Of a DNA stretch of 64,000 nucleotides, positions 24,192 through 35,406 are shown piece after piece. Position numbers and translations under genes: made by a program. Positions within the stretch are counted from its first letter, which is position 1. Each line of letters opens with the position of its first letter. Source of the DNA: Scedosporium boydii (Eukaryota > Ascomycota > Sordariomycetes > Microascales > Microascaceae); contig NJFT01000120.1 in the NCBI GenBank assembly GCA_002221725.1, positions 52,796-116,795 on the forward strand. The letters are read 5' to 3'. The notes under the pieces are model-generated. The model searched no databases. It saw nothing but the letters and a program-made list of their open reading frames with translations, and was not told the origin of the DNA.

Positions 24192-25489
24192 GGCGATTTC
24201 GGAGGGACCTTTTTTTTTTTTTTTTTCCGAGTTAGATATTGAGCTTTGAGAAAAATGAACGATGCTCCGGTACGCTCGGTTTAGATATTCAAGAGAGACT
24301 TCACTCGCGACTTTGAAATATGAAGAATTAAGAAAGGAAGGGACAAGAAAAGGAAGATCGATTGATCCGTAAATTAGATTCTCCAGGGGGCTGTTTCCAC
24401 GTTTTCTGTTCAGGCGCAAGTTCAAGCTTGGGGGGTTTGGCACATGGGAACACTTTTTTAATATGGGCAATTTACGCCGAACCCTGCAGGGTGTGTGTTT
24501 CTTAAGTTCTTTTGAATCTCGTGCCTTGAGCCGCTCCTAAATGCCGCGGAGTCGGGCTTGCGTTCGTTTTGGGGCTGGAGTCCAATTTCGGCAGCCGTTC
24601 GAAGCCCCTGGGAAATCGTGTGCGAATCGTCCCAGTGCTTGGGTACGTACTGCTGGCGAATGAGCTGTAGGGGGGTGGAGGGGGTGGATTAGTGCCTATG
24701 GCTGCGTGTGGATTGCCCACGTTACCCCACTGCTCGTAGTGCTGGGGTAAATCTCGTCGGCACCGGGGGTGGGCGCGGAGAGTCAGGGGCATTATTGGGC
24801 TGATCCATTTTGATGCCACCGGTTCACTGGGCTTCGGAGCTATGAGCAAATTGCCGAGGCAAAAATCATCGGTTTCGATCCATGACGGCCAAAGGATCAA
24901 TCGGAAGCGATGGAGGCATGGAAGTCCGTGACGGAGTTTTAAAATGGGAAGAAGGTAATAAAAATGCGTGAGAAAAGATTGACACTTGGAAGGGGGGTTT
25001 AAGAGATGGGCTCATTGAATCTATGAGGCAGTTCTTAAGAAGTTGAGGACCGCCTTGGTCCTGATTGATAAACCTAGGATTTGATATCATCTATTAACAC
25101 ATTAACAACGGAGGTCGATACACAGGTACAAAGAGAGTTTACAATCAATATCAATATTCGGCAAACCGAGGTCAATTGGCACACACTGGACAACACTTGC
25201 TGTCAGTCGGCCTTTCCCTTGTTGAGCTCTCCATCTCAATATATTTTTGGTTACTGCCTATTATTGCCGAATACGAGTCCAAAAGAAAGCACCCAATTGT
25301 CTACTCGACTGTATTAAGATGCAGAGCATACCTTGAGAATCGGGGTCATTCTCCCTCTAGTCTCATATCAAGCCCGAGCTTGGTTTGGCTCGTGTCGTCA
25401 CTGAGGAACGACCGGTGCCTCCTTTCTGCAAATCCATTGATCTTTTGAGATATTCGCCAGTACTTCGTGGCCGCGACTAACACGCCGTT
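24192..25489. other. intergenic region, 1.3 kb
   Basis: This holds the PEX11 promoter (with a T16 run at 24212-24227) and the 3' side of the isochorismatase-family gene. No frame is convincing on either strand. Confidence 0.6.
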
Positions 25490-26471
25490 TCAACGTCGTG
25501 CCAACCTATTAACGACCTTCGTTTCCCCCCCCTCAAAAGAAAGCAACAAACTTGATATCCCCACTACAAAATCTCGTCTTGGCCAGGAAAGATAACTCCC
25601 CCCCGGACGGCATGTCCATGAGCCCGAGCCAGGAACCCATAATGAGGGAAGTGCCGGCAGTAGCTCCTTGGCTCCCGGAGTGTCCCCCCAGGAGCGCATG
25701 AGATCGGACATTATTGATAGCATCGACATGACGTGGATGCCAGCACTCATCATTCGCTGATTGGCGAGATCGCGGACGAAGATGGAAGTAGTTCCTGATG
25801 CCTCGGCGTTAGCCCAGACACCGTATCCTTCCTCGCGAAGAGAAAGAGACAGGAACGTTGTGCCTTGATTTTGCACACACAAAAGTCTCTCCATCAGTGG
25901 TCGTGTTCCTTAGTCTGTAAGATGCGTGAGAAGAAAGAAAACTTACAGATATCCGTCATGATCCCAGCAACGATGATCTGCGTCTTACCCGACGCCTGCA
26001 CTGCATCGCGAAAGTCCTTGCTGTCCCAGGCATTGACCTCGCCGCTGCGGTCGATAATCGTGGCATTGGGGTGCATTGCGATGAGCTCCTTTGGAACGAT
26101 GCCGTTGGGCCCTACCGGCGCACTGCTGGTAATGATCACAGGGAGATCGAAGACTTGGGCGAGGGCGCTGTGGGCCATGATGTTGGATCTGAAGAGGGCG
26201 GTGTCCCAATCTTTGACCATGTTGATGAGCCCCTCTTGGATGTCGACCATGACGAGAAGCTGGTGGTGCAAGTTTCCGTGTTAATGCGTGCTCTTCAACG
26301 AGAGATGGGTCCTGTAAGTCGAAGGATGTGACTTATTGCCTTGCTCTTATCGAGGCGCTCGAACTTGGGCCCTGGGGTAAGAGAAGGGCCGGGGTGCTGG
26401 CTATTTTCCTGACGAGGAACGACTGCTCTGACAAGCAGAGTGAACGCGGTGATGAGGAGGTACGGCTTCAT
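25490..26471 (-). CDS. secreted isochorismatase-family hydrolase, C-terminus frameshifted
   Basis: This is a cysteine-hydrolase (isochorismatase/YcaC-like) protein with a signal peptide (MKPYLLITAFTLLVRAVV). Three exons: 26471-26337, 26259-25947, 25863-25490, giving 273 residues as read. Core motifs are MVDIQEGL (catalytic Asp), PNGIVPKEL, GEVNAWDSKDF and GIMTDICTTF (nucleophile Cys). Two oddities suggest decay. The first intron starts ATAAGT (26336) if the family length is kept, or GC three bases earlier, never GT. After AKELLPAL (about 25651) the frame loses similarity, while the +1 frame continues with FPHYGFLARAH, the expected family ending, and stops at 25564. A small deletion of about eight bases would explain it. 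The substrate is unknown. Some secreted fungal relatives affect plant salicylate, but nothing here shows that. It may be a pseudogene. Confidence 0.75.
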
Positions 26472-27643
26472 GGTGAATTTTGCGGTGTAAGTCAGAACAA
26501 GATAGGGAAAACTTCTACGAAGAAAACAGCACAGGGAGCAGCAAAGAAGCGAGTGATTGCCGGGCAATAACATACCTCGCAGAGACGCCTCCGCGGGCTG
26601 TAGGAAGACTGCTCTGTTATATACTACATTTACACGGTCATGAACCGTCGTTGTCTGTATACTTGGGGCCATATTAGCTCTCTCAGGAGCCAGATCACCG
26701 ATGAATAGAGAACACTTGAATGATACTCCCAAGCTGGCGTCCAATATCTTAAAATTTGATGTAACCTGATGCTGCGAAGGAATGCATATCAGGTGTTTCC
26801 TGCAGTTGGTGATGCGTCAACTGCCGTCAAAGCGCTGGGGGGGTTTATTGATGATGCGGCGGCATTTGAAGAAACTGTAAGCTGGGAATACCGTCCGAAT
26901 ACAGAATATTAAGGATTGGTACCGTACCCTGAGGCATGGCCTAATACTGCCCGGTCTCATTGGATGCCCTACCGAGATGGGGAACGGAGGAATGATGCGA
27001 CGAATTCGGCCCATTTTCACTGTCGAGAATAAAAGCTCTAGCCAACGGACCCGTTCTTTGGTACGGGGATGCGAGTTCCACGGACGGGATGCAGGAGATA
27101 TAGGAGGGCATCCCCCAACGGGCAGCATCTATAAATAAGTAAAGGAAATGAAATTACCGTTGTTAAGAGTTCCGAGATTCTCTTTGGTATCGTGATATTC
27201 TTCAACTCCTAAAGAGCATGCTGTGGTCAGGGAGCGTAGTACAGAAAACAACTTCAAGGCATGGACATTGGGATCAAGGAAGACGCCAAGGCTTTACGTG
27301 TAGGGAATGATATAAGACAAAGCCATTAATTCGCTCAGGCCTCTTATATTCAGCTCGATTGTAAACTCTCGAGATCCTTCATTGTTGCTGGCGCTAAGTT
27401 GGGGGAAGGTGAGCTTTGATGGTGGTGACGACAGCTCTGCTTTGGTGAAGTTTGTGTGGCCAACTGTCAACAGTTGCAACCCCACAATTATCGACCAGGT
27501 CATAAAGTGGAAAATTATCGAGGCGATTTTGGGACGCGATGCAGTAGGCAAACACGCGTTTTGGCACAGCTCTGGCTGGAGCAAAGACGGCGCACAAGAC
27601 AGGACCGCCGCGGAGACTGCATTAACTCTACGAAGAATGAGAG
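26472..27643. other. divergent intergenic region
   Basis: Promoter DNA for the isochorismatase-family gene (-) and the conserved unknown gene (+). A minus-strand open frame (27294-27671) has no recognisable similarity and overlaps the start of the plus-strand gene, so I leave it out. Confidence 0.6.
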
Positions 27644-29475
27644 ATGGAGCCCATAGTAATAGGGTCATCATCCCCGCCTTCCAAACCTATCGAGACACCT
27701 TCAAGTCTGTCGTCAAGAGGCCCGCCCGCCTTCACGCCTGAAGCCATGGACGGTGAGGATGAGCCTGAATATGACGACTACCGCCCATCCCGGTCTCTGC
27801 CTCGGACATTAATCAACCATTGTCGCATATATCTGGAGGATCAACTGTGTAAGCTTATTCTGCATATTCGTATGATATTCCTAAATAATCTGCTTCTTTG
27901 CCCCTAACCGGCGTCCTAGTTGTGCACGCCATTGAGCTTGCGAATAGCCTGCTCACTTCTGGGCCAGCAGTACTCGGTGGCAGGGTCTCGCCAGCTTTCG
28001 TCCTGCCCCCAGTTCAGCTGGGATTCATCAACAATCTCATCATCCACCCCAAACACACCTCGAGGCCGGAGACCGCCGAGCGTCGGGAGATCTCTGCCTT
28101 GGCGCTGATCTACATGGAAAACCTGATGAAAATGGTAGGGCCGGTGAACGCCAACTTTGTGGCTGCCTTCAATTTCAATCCCAACTACACACCGCGCCCG
28201 CGAGCATCCAGGGGCCTGGGCTCGGACGACGACGACTCCCACCTCCACGACTTTGGCGATGTCGGCGAGGACGAGGAAAACGCCAGGATTGTTTCCAAGC
28301 TTGGCAACGAAGAGTCCATCTGGAACTGTGGCCACGATTTCTGGTCCGTAGTGGGATGGGCCTTTAACTGTAGCGTTATCCATCCTTCGCGCTGGAAGTA
28401 TTGGGGCATCTGGTTGGACTTCATGCTTCGCGTGCTCGAAGCCGACTTGCGCGACCGAGTCAAGGAGGACGAGGCTGCCCATGAGTTGGGGGGCCGCGCT
28501 GGTGATTGTGACTATCGTATGACGAAGCAGTCGCTCATCGCCGGATATGCTACGCGGCGAGGGGGCAGGACAAACGGCGTCAAGTGGGTTGTCAAGGCGC
28601 TTTTTGCCGATGGCCACCAGGCGTCTTTATCCCTATTTACCGAAGTGTTCCCCTTAGAAACGAAGGACCTCCCTCGAGGGCAGAATAAGCGGAAACGAGA
28701 ACCTGTTCTAGATTTGGAGAATTTCAAATACGCTGATTACGGCGATACTGATGACGAGTTGGAAGAGAGCGGACCCGAAGATGATCTGATGTCGCTGGCC
28801 TCAACGCCGAGAAAGCCTGCGCGCCGCGCCCAGAACGAGGAGCCGCTGACCAAATTTGAGCATTACGAGGAGAATGCCGAGGCCCTTCACGACCTCGTCC
28901 CCCTGCGCCTGCGGATAATATCGCTACTCGCACAAGTGGCCTACTGTATGCCGAAGCTGTTCATCACACTCGACGATCTCCTCGGAGAGTTTGCCAACGT
29001 CATGAAGGAGCTCCCCTTACCCCTGTTCACGGCCATGATAACACCTTCGTCCATCAATCCTCTGGACAAGGATTTCATGACGCTGCTACTCAGCGAACTA
29101 CTCTACCTCACCCTCCCGCCAAAGTATCTGAACCCCGCCAAGGTTGATAAGGAAGCCGATCATGCGGGACGGATCACTCAGGCGATTCTGGAGAGGTGTT
29201 TCTTACCCCACGCCGCCGAGACTTCATCGGCGGAAGATAACGCGAAGCTGTCCTGTCTGCTCGAGACGGTCATGTTGATCATGTTCGATAATGACGACTT
29301 GACGCTGACGACTTCGCTCCGGGAGGCGGTGCAGACGGGTATCGCGGCGCGGGAGAAGAAGGCGAAGGTGAGGCGTCTGGGACGTGTGGGGGTTGTGAAT
29401 GAATACGATGTGCTAGCGAAAAAGGTGTTGGATGGTTCGAGTGAGATGATGAGGAAAATTCTTGGGGCTCTTTAG
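27644..29475 (+). CDS. conserved fungal protein of unknown function
   Basis: I do not recognise a named family. Two exons (27644-27848 and 27920-29475) join in phase 1 across a 71-bp intron with CTAAC before the acceptor, giving 586 residues. The N-terminus is disordered (SSSPPSKPIETPSSLSSRGP). Exon 2 begins FVHAIELANSLLTSGPAVLGG and has a Trp-rich block (WNCGHDFWSVVGWAFN, then PSRWKYWGIWLDFMLRVLEA). A basic segment QNKRKREP and an acidic stretch (DTDDELEESGPEDD) are followed by a helical, Leu-rich C-terminal half. The alternation of folded helical blocks with an acidic, KKRK-like linker suggests a nuclear protein of HEAT-like or all-alpha fold, but this is inference. There is no signal peptide or membrane segment. 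It is convergent with the complex I factor (266 bp between stops). Confidence 0.8.
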
Positions 29476-29741
29476 AGGGATAAGTCTTTTGACGGTCTTC
29501 GGATCGGGTCTGAGTATGAGGAGTGACGCATTGATTAACGGCGTTTCAAAAGGGACGGGTTACTTCGGGAATCGGGGATCTTTCACTGGGGGCTGGTACA
29601 CACAAATGGGCTGGGATTCATCATGGGAGAGTTGAACGTACGAACCAAAATATACCCATATTAATACAACTTCATTTTTATCCATATAGTCTTACATTCA
29701 TTAACTCCATAAGACTCCTCCGTCTCTGACCCTTCCACACA

Positions 29742-30433
29742 TCACCTCTTTGCAGTCGGCGGTGTCCAAGCTTCCGGCTGCCAATCCTCACTCGGCCCTC
29801 TCGCTCTCGCCCTCGCCCAAGGATCCGCCTTGCTCTCAACGCTTTCCTCTGCCTCCGTTCTCGCTGGCCTTTCCACGTTTTGCGTCGTCGTCGTCGTCGC
29901 ACCAGCATCCGCCGCCTCTCCAGACGAACCCTTGCTCTCGACACTCGGTACCGCCGGCCCAATCGGCAACCTCACCCCGCTGCTCGACCCGGTATCCTGC
30001 ATAGCCTTAGGCTTAGCCTCCCACCGCGCATCAGCCTGCGCCGCTAGTATCTTGATGCGCTCCTGCCGCGCGACCTCGGCCCTCTGTTCGCCAATACTAG
30101 GAGGATCAGGTCGCGTGTAGCGCAGCCATTGGTGCCATTCGGGAGGGACTTTTACTTCGGAGTAGTGCGTTGAGCGGGGGTAGTGGACTATGCGGCGCCA
30201 GCGGGCGGAGGGGGATGTGCCGGGGATGCGGAATTCCCAGTATGTGTTGCCTTTGAGGTCGAAGCCTGGAACGATATTTGGGTTAGGTTATGGACTTAGA
30301 TTCTCCTTCCTGGGGAGGCGAAATGGGGAGGACGCGGAAGCGTACCGACGAGGACTCGGCGCCGCCAGGGGAGGCGGAGAGATTTCCATTTATACCATGC
30401 TTGGAGCACGGAAGAGACTGGTTTTGCGGACAT
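29742..30433 (-). CDS. NDUFA12/NDUFAF2-family mitochondrial complex I protein
   Basis: Two exons (30433-30346 and 30265-29742) join in phase 1 across an 80-bp intron with CTAAC, giving 203 residues. The first exon encodes MSAKPVSSVLQAWYKWKSLR and ends in LPWRRRVLVG. The second continues GFDLKGNTYWEFR, then RWRRIVHYPR, VPPEWHQWLRYTR and DPPSIGEQ, the standard order of the B17.2/mimitin fold. Family members are either the accessory subunit NDUFA12 or the assembly factor NDUFAF2. The long Ala/Thr/Glu-rich tail ending EDWQPEAWTPP fits the assembly-factor branch better, which I infer rather than show. The gene should act in the mitochondrial matrix arm of complex I. Confidence 0.85.
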
Positions 30434-31983
30434 CGGGAGGAATGGGCGCCTCGGAAACCGTGTCTATTTGTTTATTTTTGGAGAGGCATTAGAGGGCGTC
30501 GGTTTATAATGTTGCCATTGCTTTGGCTTTCTCTTTTTGGCGTTTGTCTAGTTGGAGCTTCTAACGAGTTTGGGTGAAGAAAATTGGATGATGGCGGGTT
30601 CTGACGTCGTTGGTTGCACAAGCCATTCAAGTCAAGCCACACTTCCAGTTGGTGTGTCCTGGGCACTTGGATGCCAATTCAGCCACAATATCAATCCAAC
30701 GCTGTTGGCCATGGACAGCGTTCTCTCCTTTTTTGTTTCTTTTTGGCCTTCTCTTTTTTTTAGCCATTTTGATCCAGAATCACAGAGGAGAACTTCTGGT
30801 TCAAATTCACTAGGAAGATGCTACCAAGGGCTTGTCTTGCTTTTGGAGACATGAGCACGTGAGTACATTATGCATAAATTACATCGCATCGAAGTAAGGC
30901 TGCGGGCAGTGATCGAACTGATGTTCCCGATGAAGGGCTCGCATTGCAGTGCATTGCAGTTTTGGCCCCGACGTCTGCTCAGCTTCTCCCCAGCTCAGCG
31001 GTTGTGGCGTAGGAGGTCTCCACTGAGATGACGACTCTGACTGTAATCAGCTTCATCTTTGAAAAGAGACTAGATCCTGAAGTGGAACCTCTTCTTCAGC
31101 ACCCAAGTACTCTGGAAAAAGATAACATGGGCGATGCAGCAAGAGTTTCGTTGGTTCCTCGGACTGGATGAGACTCCGAGTATTGAATGGGTATGGCTTG
31201 AAGGTGCGATGATTAAGGTGGGTTGAGGTTTCGGTGAGATGGAGTGATACTTGATACCCAATCTCAATGTTACTTAGTCAGCAGACTGCAAGTCTTCACG
31301 TGGCGATAAGATGCCGGCGGCGGTGGTTCTTCAAAGTCCGGGCCCCCACCCTAATTCCCCAATTCAGCTGCAACATTGGATTACGAGCCGCTACTGGTTG
31401 CTGTAGCGGGGTCCGTTGTCCCTCGCAACCACACATTGATCCAGTCCCAGCACCATCTCCGACGGCCCAGCTCAGGTTGAGGCGATGGAGGCCGCCCTTT
31501 CACGCCAAGGTCGTGTCCACGAACCCTGACGTCTGATTTTCTCTTTGGATCTTGGATCATTTTTTTTTTTTTCCTTCCCTTGACACCTTACCAAGTCCAA
31601 CCATCTATGGTTTGTACCCACACTTGTGAGTCAACAGTCACAATCCATCACTGTTTCTCGAGACACAGTTTGAGCCCAAAATAAACTTGGCTGTGAGAGA
31701 GAGAGCGAGAGACATCGATCAACTCTTCGGACTGGTATCGGCCAAAAGCTTTTGCCTGCACCACTCACGACAAATTACGGACTACATCAAGACAACATCA
31801 CCAGGCACTAGAATGTGATACTGCCCGCTCGTGGGGTTTGTTGTCACTGCCCGATACCTAACCACAGACATCGAGACCCGATATCCGATTGACGCTATTT
31901 TGTTACCGTTACCGGCGTTTGCATCGCGACGTCCTTCTTTGCCGGCCTCGTTTTGAAGGGCAAACCTCCTTGTCGTCGCCACT
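30434..31983. other. divergent intergenic region, 1.55 kb
   Basis: Promoters of the complex I factor (-) and the b561 protein (+). It holds a tandem GCATTGCAGT pair near 30942, a T13 run at 31560-31572 and a GA-rich stretch at 31695-31715. No supported gene. Confidence 0.6.
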
Positions 31984-34713
31984 ATGGCGCCGACACCAGA
32001 CGACTTCTCCTCCCCGGGGACGGCCACCTACGACTCGGATACACTTAAAGTCGGGGATGGCACCTGGGATTTCACAAAAGACACATTCCTCCTCCCCAAT
32101 CTCATGGGAGTACCCTTCGATACAATGAGATATAATGGTGAGTAGAAGCATGCGCCCACCCTAAACACCGGACTTCCCCTTGTTCTCTCTCTAACGCCCA
32201 AATATTTCCTTCTAGGAATGGGAAACCGCTTCTCGACTTTAACTCAATACCACTCCATCATCATTGCCCACGGCATCCTCGCAGCAATTGTTTTCCTTTT
32301 CATTGTTCCGTTGTCTGTTTTCACGGTGCGGTTCTACGACCGGCGACAGGGATACGCCCGGGCGACGCACGCGAGATTGAACATCTTTGGAGGAATACTA
32401 CTACTGATTGTCTTTATCCTCGGAAACTTTGCCGTCGGCCGGAAGCGAAGCCTCACGAACCCTCACCATGGCATCGGCGTTGCGATTTTCCTGCTATACA
32501 TCCTTCAGATGGTCGGCGGTCGACTCATAATGAACATCCAAAAATTCCGTTCCTTTAGGATCTATCTGCACCAATGGTCTGGCAGGGCCATTGCACTCCT
32601 GGGAATCGTGCAGATACCCCTTGGTCTCACGCTTTACGGGTCGCCGCTGTTCACTTTCATCATGTTTGCTGTCTGGATGGGCCTCTTGGTCCTAGTTTAT
32701 TTCATCCTGGAGTTTAGGCGCCAGGGGCGACGTGATGACTACTACGGGGGGGGTAGGTCAGAAGCGCATAGCCGACTCACCGGCTCGGAATACCCAGTCA
32801 CTGATGCTGGTCGAACTGAAAAGAGCGAGAAGCGAGGCTGGCTCGCTCCTCTTCTCGCCGGTGCCGGTCTTCTGGCCTTCTTGTCCGCAAAGAAGGGCAA
32901 GAGTGAGCGAAGCCGGAGTCGCAGTCGAAGCCGCAGCCGAAGCCGAAGTCGATCGCGATCTTATAGCCGGAGTCAAGGTCCCGACCGCCTTGCTGCTTCT
33001 TCTCACCCGGGAACCAGCTACCCTGGAACTGGAACCAGCTACTATGATGATGATAAGTACTACGATGAGGGTGAGAAGAAGAAAGGTGGTGGCTTCATGA
33101 CCAAGTTGATGGGAATTGGGGCCGCTCTCGGTGCCGCGAAACTGGTGTCTGGCATGGGCAAAAAGAATACTGGCGGCGGACGGGATGATGAGTACTCCGC
33201 AGTCTCAACTGAAACACCAAAACGCTACCCTCCACGACGTGGACCGTATACCGTCAGCGACCTCAGTGAAATCAGCGACCAATACCGACGAGACCCGCGT
33301 GTGCCTCCGACGATGGCTGCTCAGGCCATGAGTGCCGCCGAGAGTGGACCTGGAGGCAGCTCTCGGCCTTATGCTCCCCGCCCCGCTCACTCCCGAACCT
33401 ACTCGCGACATAGTTTTGACGATGACGATTCCTACGACAGTCCTTCCCGGCGACCTCGAGACGACAAATCCAGCGGCGCTGCCAAGGGGCTTCTTGCAGG
33501 GCTGGGGATCGGTTGGCTTGCGAGCAAATTCGGTAAGAAGAAAGCACCGCGAGATGATGAGAGCTTCTATAGGGACGAGGACGACCGAAGGTCAGGTATA
33601 AGTGGATCTCGATTCACTGGCGATGGTTACCCCTCTCCTAGTCGCAGCAGCAGGAAGCACTCCCGACAGCCGTCCCGCCTAGGTGGCCGTCCGGCGGCTT
33701 CCAACATTCTTAGTGATGAGTCGTCGATTGTTGAACCACGTACTGGTGGCGGTGCCGGACCACCAATGCCTCCACTGACTGGTTCCTACGGCACCCATCC
33801 ATCTGCGCCGGGACCTGGACCTGGACCTGGCCCTGGCCCTGCACCAGCACCACCGCCTCCGCCGCCTCCTCTACCTACTGGTCCTGGATTTGTACCTGCT
33901 CCTCCTCCTCCTCCTCCAGATCTTGGCAGGGCCCAGCGACAGCCCTCATCTTCTCATGAAGTCATTGAACCCGTCAGCATGCCTCCCATGCCTCCAGATC
34001 CACTTGACTCCAGGAGCTCGTTGAACAGGCCTCCTAGTGATCGGTTGCAAAGAACCGACTCATCCCGGCGACGACGCGCCGGTGAAGAAGCCGCAATAGC
34101 CGCCGCAGCATCAGCGAGCGCCCTCGCCGCAGAGGAAGAGCAATTCCGCCGAGAACAGAGGGAGAGAGCGAGAGACCAGGGCACGCCGACGCGACCACCG
34201 CGCACGACCACCGTCAAGATGACGGTTCACGACGATCGAGTCAATCTCCGGCGCCTGACGGACGAAGAGGCAGCCTCATCGAGACGCGACCAGAGGTGGC
34301 GACGGGGTGACTCCTTTAGCAGTATCTCGGGCACCGAAACCCCCAGCAGACGGTACCGGCGAGACTCGACCCAACGGCCGTCAGAGTCTGCCGCAGGGAA
34401 GACAACCGAAGGCGAAGGCGAGGGCTCTTCTCAGCTTTCCCCGCCGAACGCGGCCTTTGGCGCCGGTAGGCGGCCCAAGGATTCGGCCTACTATTCAGGC
34501 GCGGCGGGTCCTTCGGCAACCACTCCGCCGCAAACTGGCCAGCCCATTTCCAGTCTAGGTAGTGAGAGTCATGGAACATGGAGTGGCCAGATGAGTCCCT
34601 CTCCGGTCGACCGACCAGCGGGTTCGGCGGCGGAGAATCGGAGGAGAAGGAGGTTCGAGAGACGGAGGAGTGTGAGCAAGCAAGCAGGTGCAGGCGCGGA
34701 CATGTTTGATTGA
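31984..34713 (+). CDS. cytochrome b561-domain membrane protein with long disordered tail
   Basis: Two exons (31984-32137, 32216-34713) join in phase 1 to 883 residues. After a 60-residue N-terminus comes a b561-type bundle (about residues 60-215): YHSIIIAHGILAA, THARLNIFGG, PHHGIGVAIF and YLHQWSGRA supply four His that can ligate two haems, and the hydrophobic helices suggest a trans-membrane electron-transfer module. The remaining about 650 residues are low-complexity: an Arg-Ser dipeptide run, three Gly-rich hydrophobic segments flanked by Lys/Arg, a Gly-Pro/poly-Pro tract and a charged, Ser/Arg-rich end. No reductase or DOMON domain is visible. Fungal homologues are mostly named only as integral membrane proteins. 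Electron transfer is known for the domain. What the tail does is unknown. Confidence 0.85.
32905..32973 (+). repeat. Arg-Ser dipeptide-encoding repeat
   Basis: A run of alternating AGY/CGN codons encodes an SR-type tract of about 20 residues directly after the first Gly-rich hydrophobic segment of the b561 protein. SR tracts are usually found in splicing factors, so one in a membrane protein's tail is unusual. Confidence 0.9.
33811..33930 (+). repeat. Gly-Pro and poly-Pro low-complexity tract
   Basis: A six-base GGACCT/GGCCCT-like unit is repeated to encode Gly-Pro dipeptides, followed by several runs of Pro codons. The poly-Pro runs look like profilin- or SH3-binding sites, which is inference. 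Confidence 0.85.
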
Positions 34714-35406
34714 GAAGGGGCGGGCCCGATAGAGTGGAAGAAAGGTCTCTGTGCCCTAGGAACCACTGGTTACAGGGACGAAGTTTAATGCCATGACTGA
34801 CGCTTTTTCATGGCATATGTGGGATTTCGAATCAAACGCCTCACCCGTCGAAGGGGAAACGACATGTAAGCGTATAAGACTGCATCTGGGAAACATGGAA
34901 CTTGGGCCATGTACGGCGTTTCGGGAGTTTTCCTTTGTTTTTAGCTGGCCATGTCAAGTTGTCTAGCAAACCCTTTTCTGGTTTGGGTGGGTTTTGATGT
35001 TGGTTCCATGCGACTGGTAGATAGAACGATGGCCTTTTCATGACGTATTATGACGGACTATTCACAGGCTCTTAAGTATTTTTTAATTGATTTCGTTGTT
35101 TCAAGGTTTCTTGGCCTTTTTATGTTTTGATAATCTATTTTGAGTTTTCCTTTTGGAAATCTTGTGTGTTGTGTAGAGTCTGCTGACCTTTGTATCCATC
35201 TGTAGTGTAGCCAATGCATCCCTACTGCTTCCTTGAAATGCATAATTGACCATTATTTTCTAGTCAAGTATCGAGTGCTTGGTGTTTTCTGGAGTTGATT
35301 CTGATGGGGAGGGGTATCTTGTAATCTCATGTATGTAATCGTAGGACAAGAAATGTGGTTGATTAATCATGCTGCAACCTCAAGCTGCAGGCAGACTGGT
35401 GTTGGT
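34714..35406. other. convergent 3' intergenic region
   Basis: This lies tail to tail between the b561 gene and SPP2. No supported gene, and T-rich toward the right. Confidence 0.65.

Noticed and set aside
27294..27671. 125-codon open frame on the minus strand upstream of the conserved unknown gene
   Set aside because: It overlaps that gene's start region and has no recognisable domain. A hydrophobic start alone is not enough.
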